From: Chamaecrista fasciculata
Taxonomy: Eukaryota > Streptophyta > Magnoliopsida > Fabales > Fabaceae
Reading direction: 5' to 3'
Assembly: GCA_003254925.1 (NCBI GenBank)
Contig: QANZ01005364.1
Span: 225,626 to 289,625, forward strand
Length of the DNA: 64,000 bases
The notes under the pieces were generated by a model, which searched no databases, was not told the DNA's origin, and saw only the letters and a program-made list of their open reading frames with translations. Below are positions 60,270-64,000 of the stretch, piece by piece (position 1 is the first letter of the stretch; each line of letters starts with the position of its first letter). The position numbers were made by a program, and so were the translations under genes.

Positions 60270-61940
60270 TTCATCATTATTTTTGTATCGACTCAGGCGT
60301 GCGTTATCTATTGTCAAATACTCAAATACCTGAGATTGCGCTTCTAAACAGCATTCTTTTTTAATTTTTTTAGGAAACAACTATTTACATTAAATTTTGC
60401 CCAGTCTATCATGGAATTTTTTTTTTATAATTATAAAAACGGTGAACAAACAAAAAAATTCGAACATCGGAGGACCGGAATTGAATTACTTAGTGAGAAA
60501 CAAGGACCGTTAAAGCCCCACTTCAGAGTGGCTCTCAATAATAGTCAACTTATAATAACTGGAGGAAGCAATAAAGGAAGACAAATTAATATGATCTATT
60601 ACAAAACAAGCAGAAAAATATGATCTATTATAAACAGCCCGATACACTTCCCTAGTTCTGACCGTCATAATTATGACCTTCTGCGGGGAGATGCGTTGAC
60701 TCTTACGAATCAACAAACTTTTCCAGATCCTTTTTCCACTATAAGTCTAACTTTTTTAGATCATTTTTCCACTGTAAGTCTATCATGAAGATACAGAATG
60801 AGAAAGAGAAATAAAAAGTAAACAATATTATAGAAATTTTCTAATTAATGATTGAGAGAAAAAATCAAATAAAACACAACATGGCCTCATATAACCAAAG
60901 TATGAGTGACTTAATAAAAAGCCGGTGCACCAAAAAACTACCAGTTTATTTTTAAAATGATAAAAAATATATGGTCATGCAATAAACGCTAGAAAAAAAA
61001 GAACTTGCTTTTATAGCTGAAACTAAGTCCAGACTATATACCACATGTCTCAGGGTTGTAACATTTCAACCTAAGCTACGACAGTGAAGGAATATTTCTA
61101 AGTTGTTGCATTATGGACTGCATATGCACTGCACTCCAGACTATATTGAATTTCGTAAACGTTTTGATGCACTGCATATGCGATAACTGAGGGTTGTGTC
61201 ACATGCTTCGAGTATATCCACTTAAGTAACTTCAATACTAAAATGGGCCAGATCTTTTTATTATTGCAAAGGAAGAAGATTCAAGGAATCTTCATAAAAA
61301 GGTATTAAGCTGAACTTTCAAGTCAAGCCTTTTGATTTGTCACACCACTTTCTTTAGAGTGACTATCTGTACACAATAATTAGCATCGATGCCCATTCCA
61401 GACGCAGAAAGGGTATAAGCATATACATGAGATGATCACCTGTAAAGGCTCGTTTAAAAAAAAAAAAAACTCTTGTATATACTGCAAATGGAATATTAGG
61501 TTGTACACATATCTGTAAAGCAACGAACGAGGCAAATATACTTTTCTTTTTGATGTATGATGAATATTCCAGGACTCCCTATTATTCTTCGCAGTTCAAA
61601 CACACGTATTGGCTCGCTCGCTCGTTGAAAACGAGAACGTTGTAATTGATATACTTGTACATGTAAACATGAGTGATGTCAGTTTAATGTTGCTTGCATT
61701 TAGAAACTGCTGGATTGGACACACACAACACAACTAAATTGGTAGGTCCATGAAGACCAGAAGTAGCAAGTAGCAACAAATTAAAGAGGATGTCTCGACA
61801 CTTAAAAATAAAAGAAAAATAAATTGTTTGAACTTGGAAGCAGAATCTGCTTACCTAGGATGATCCCTTTTCTGTAGGCGAAAAAACTGAATATCCAAAA
61901 AGAACAGAACAATGAAGGTAACTCAAGGCACAATGAAAAA
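60270..61940. other. Intergenic
   Basis: No gene supported. The frame at 60411-60623 has no domain. No lost NUDT19 exons were found. Confidence 0.45.
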
Positions 61941-62013
61941 TGGAGATGCAGGGGATCGAACCCTGTACCTCTCGCATGCAAAGCGAGCGCTCTACCATTT
62001 GAGCTACATCCCC
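61941..62013 (-). tRNA. tRNA-Ala (anticodon UGC)
   Basis: Read on the minus strand from 62013: GGGGATG acceptor, D-arm 'gctcaaatggtagagc', anticodon stem and loop GCTTTGCATGC with anticodon TGC, T-arm with GGTTCGATCC, and acceptor 3' CATCTCC plus A73. The third acceptor pair is G3-U70, the identity element for alanyl-tRNA synthetase. There is no intron. A T5 terminator follows at once (61940-61936). Confidence 0.97.
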
Positions 62014-62111
62014 AGTTGCTAGAGGTACCTAGTTTATAGTTACTAATCCAAAGTTTTTGTATTGGTCATATGGTCGCCGGTTAGTTGATATTGTGTTTTG
62101 CTTTTTGATTT

Positions 62112-62660
62112 GTTCACCTTTGGTTAAAACTACATTTTTCAAATTGGTTTTAAATATATGAGGTAGATTTTAAATTAGTCCTAAATGTTTTATTTATTTC
62201 ATATTGGACTTATATATGTTTGCAATTTTTTTCAAATTGATCTCAAACATACTTTTGATACGTGATTTGAATTCATTTACTAATATATAGTTTCAACTTG
62301 GCAGAGAAATAATTGTTCAAAAGTTAACACATAGTTTCAAACTCATCACATTTGGACTTAAAATGAGATAATATGGCAAACTTCGCTTGTTTGAATGTGA
62401 AACGATTGACTCACTTTCCGTATTTGATATGATCTTATTTGTTAATGGCCACAACTAGGTAGAGAAAGTCATTAAAAGTAACCTCGTAACTTTATATTCG
62501 TAGCATTTGAACTTGAAATAAGATAAATATGATTAGTTTAAGATCAATTTGAAAAATCATAGAAATGTGTAAGATTAATCTGAAACAGATAAAATATTGA
62601 TGACTAATTTGAAATCTACCTCATTCATTTGAGACCAAATTGAGGTTTTGACCTTTTCTA
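62112..62660. repeat. MITE-like inverted repeat
   Basis: Left arm 'aaatatatgaggtagatttt' and 'ttaaattagtcctaaatg'; the right arm, in reverse, has 'aatgaggtagatttcaaatt' and 'agtcatcaatattttatc'. Similar arms occur at 8320 and 52218. Its right arm is part of the tandem repeat that follows. Confidence 0.6.
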
Positions 62661-64000
62661 ATTATAACAAAAAATAAAAGCAATGACTTGAGATGAAAGA
62701 AGAAATTGATATTGAACAATCATAATTAAAATGTCTTCTTTCTTTTTTTTAGGTAGGAAAACTGTCTTATTTGTTATTTCTTTGAGAACTTTCTTGTACA
62801 CATCATCATGGCTGAAGTTTCAAAATTGATTGGATATTTTTATAAAGAACTACAATGCAAAAAGTGTATTTTTGGATTCAAGCAACCCAAATCTTACGTC
62901 GGAATGAATATATATATTTAGGATTACCATATTAAATCATTATAGTACAAGTTATAGAGTTGAATATAGGAAGCGATAAGAACGTAATCAAACTAAGAGA
63001 AATAAACGAGGCGGCAATGACTTCGCATTTTAGAATAATGTAGCCATCTAGAAAACTATTTTTCAGATTGATGACTAATTTGAAATCTACCTCGTTCATT
63101 TGAGACCAAATTGAGGTTTTGACCTTTTTTCTAATACACAAAAAATAAAAGCAATGACTTGAGATGAAAGAAGAAATTGATATTGAACAATCATAATTAA
63201 AATGTCTTCTTTCTTTTAGGTAGGAAAACTGTCTTATTTGTTATTTCTTTGAGAACTTTCTTGTACACATCATCATGGCTGAAGTTTCAAAATTGATTGG
63301 ATATTTTTATAAAGAACTACAATGCAAAAAGTGTATTTTTGGATTCAAGCAACCCAAATCTTACGTCGGAATGAATATATATATTTAGGATTACCATATT
63401 AAATCATTATAGTACAAGTTATAGAGTTGAATATAGGAAGCGATAAGAACGTAATCAAACTAAGAGAAATAAACGAGGCGGCAATGACTTCGCATTTTAG
63501 AATAATGTAGCCATCTAGAAAACTATTTTTCAGATTGATGACTAATTTGAAATCTACCTCGTTCATTTGAGACCAAATTGAGGTTTTGACCTTTTTTCTA
63601 ATACACAAAAAATAAAAGCAATGACTTGAGATGAAAGAAGAAATTGATATTGAACAATCATAATTAAAATGTCTTCTTTCTTTTAGGTAGGAAAACTGTC
63701 TTATTTGTTATTTCTTTGAGAACTTTCTTGTACACATCATCATGGCTGAAGTTTCAAAATTGATTGGATATTTTTATAAAGAACAATGCAAAAAGTGTAT
63801 TTTTGGATTCAAGCAACCCAAATCTTACGTCGGAATGAATATATATATTTAGGATTACCATATTAAATCATTATAGTACAAGTTATAGAGTTGAATATAG
63901 GAAGCGATAAGAACGTAATCAAACTAAGAGAAATAAACGAGGCGGCAATGACTTCGCATTTTAGAATAATGTAGCCATCTAGAAAACTATTTTTCAGATT
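62599..64000. repeat. 467-bp tandem repeat, three copies to the window edge
   Basis: 'gatgactaatttgaaatcta' starts units at 62599, 63070 and 63537; the next would begin at 64001. Units 2 and 3 differ almost only by a 3-base deletion (near 63784); unit 1 has a few more changes. Each unit contains the right arm of the MITE-like repeat and the same 69-codon minus-strand frame (62932-63141, 63399-63608), which has no recognisable domain. The array probably continues beyond the window. Confidence 0.9.

Noticed and set aside
63399-63608. 69-residue frame conserved in the tandem array as a gene
   Set aside because: Identity between copies is explained by recent tandem duplication; the third copy and the flanks give no coding signal.

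Overview
The window looks like nuclear DNA of a eudicot plant, probably a woody rosid; the species is my inference only. The sequence is A+T rich, and its genes have many introns with GT-AG borders. It encodes plant-specific families: ENOD93, L-type lectin receptor kinases, a PORR organelle RNA-binding protein, an E-class PPR protein and NUDT19. Transposons of almost every plant order fill the spaces. There is a scaffold gap of 958 N at 9163-10120 and a single N at 33078.

Layout, left to right. 1-8250: a hAT-type MITE (1106-2032), a plastid/membrane TPR-like gene (+, 2260-5144), a mini-Helitron (5509-5688), a relic duplicate of part of the TPR gene (6030-6165) and an intact PORR gene (-, 6269-7543). 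8251-11190: GGGTTGG-rich repeat, the gap, and a foldback element built of 30-bp units. 11793-16120: an intact four-exon DeSI/PPPDE peptidase gene. Its 2.7-kb first intron holds a gene-capturing element with an antisense glutamine-amidotransferase exon. 17249-20952: three back-to-back DNA transposons, the first a Pack-MULE carrying a piece of splicing factor SF1. 22655-23612: a LINE fragment inside a MITE. 24557-25137: ENOD93. 25494-28810: a PPR pseudogene broken by a Copia remnant that itself holds a small TRIM-like retrotransposon. 29992-34339: a SINE, MITEs and a 576-bp MULE. 36029-37039: a three-zinc-finger RanBP2-type protein. 40596-50562: two tandem L-type lectin receptor kinase genes, both broken. 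One is split by a young 4.8-kb Copia element; the other lost most of its kinase domain at an inverted-repeat element. 52218-55526: a duplicated non-coding segment. 56586-58794: NUDT19 without its 3' exons, followed by a Helitron terminus and an unrelated exon. 61941-62013: tRNA-Ala. 62599-64000: a 467-bp tandem repeat running off the window.

The intact genes are not an obvious pathway. They look like ordinary single housekeeping loci (organelle RNA processing, deSUMOylation-type peptidase, zinc-finger RNA binding, ENOD93). The most notable content is transposon-driven: two elements carrying captured exons, several elements with exact target-site duplications, and a gene family being broken up by insertions. 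I found no CRISPR, operon or obviously new multi-gene system; the best candidates for undescribed biology are the two exon-capturing elements and the 30-bp KpnI-unit foldback family.
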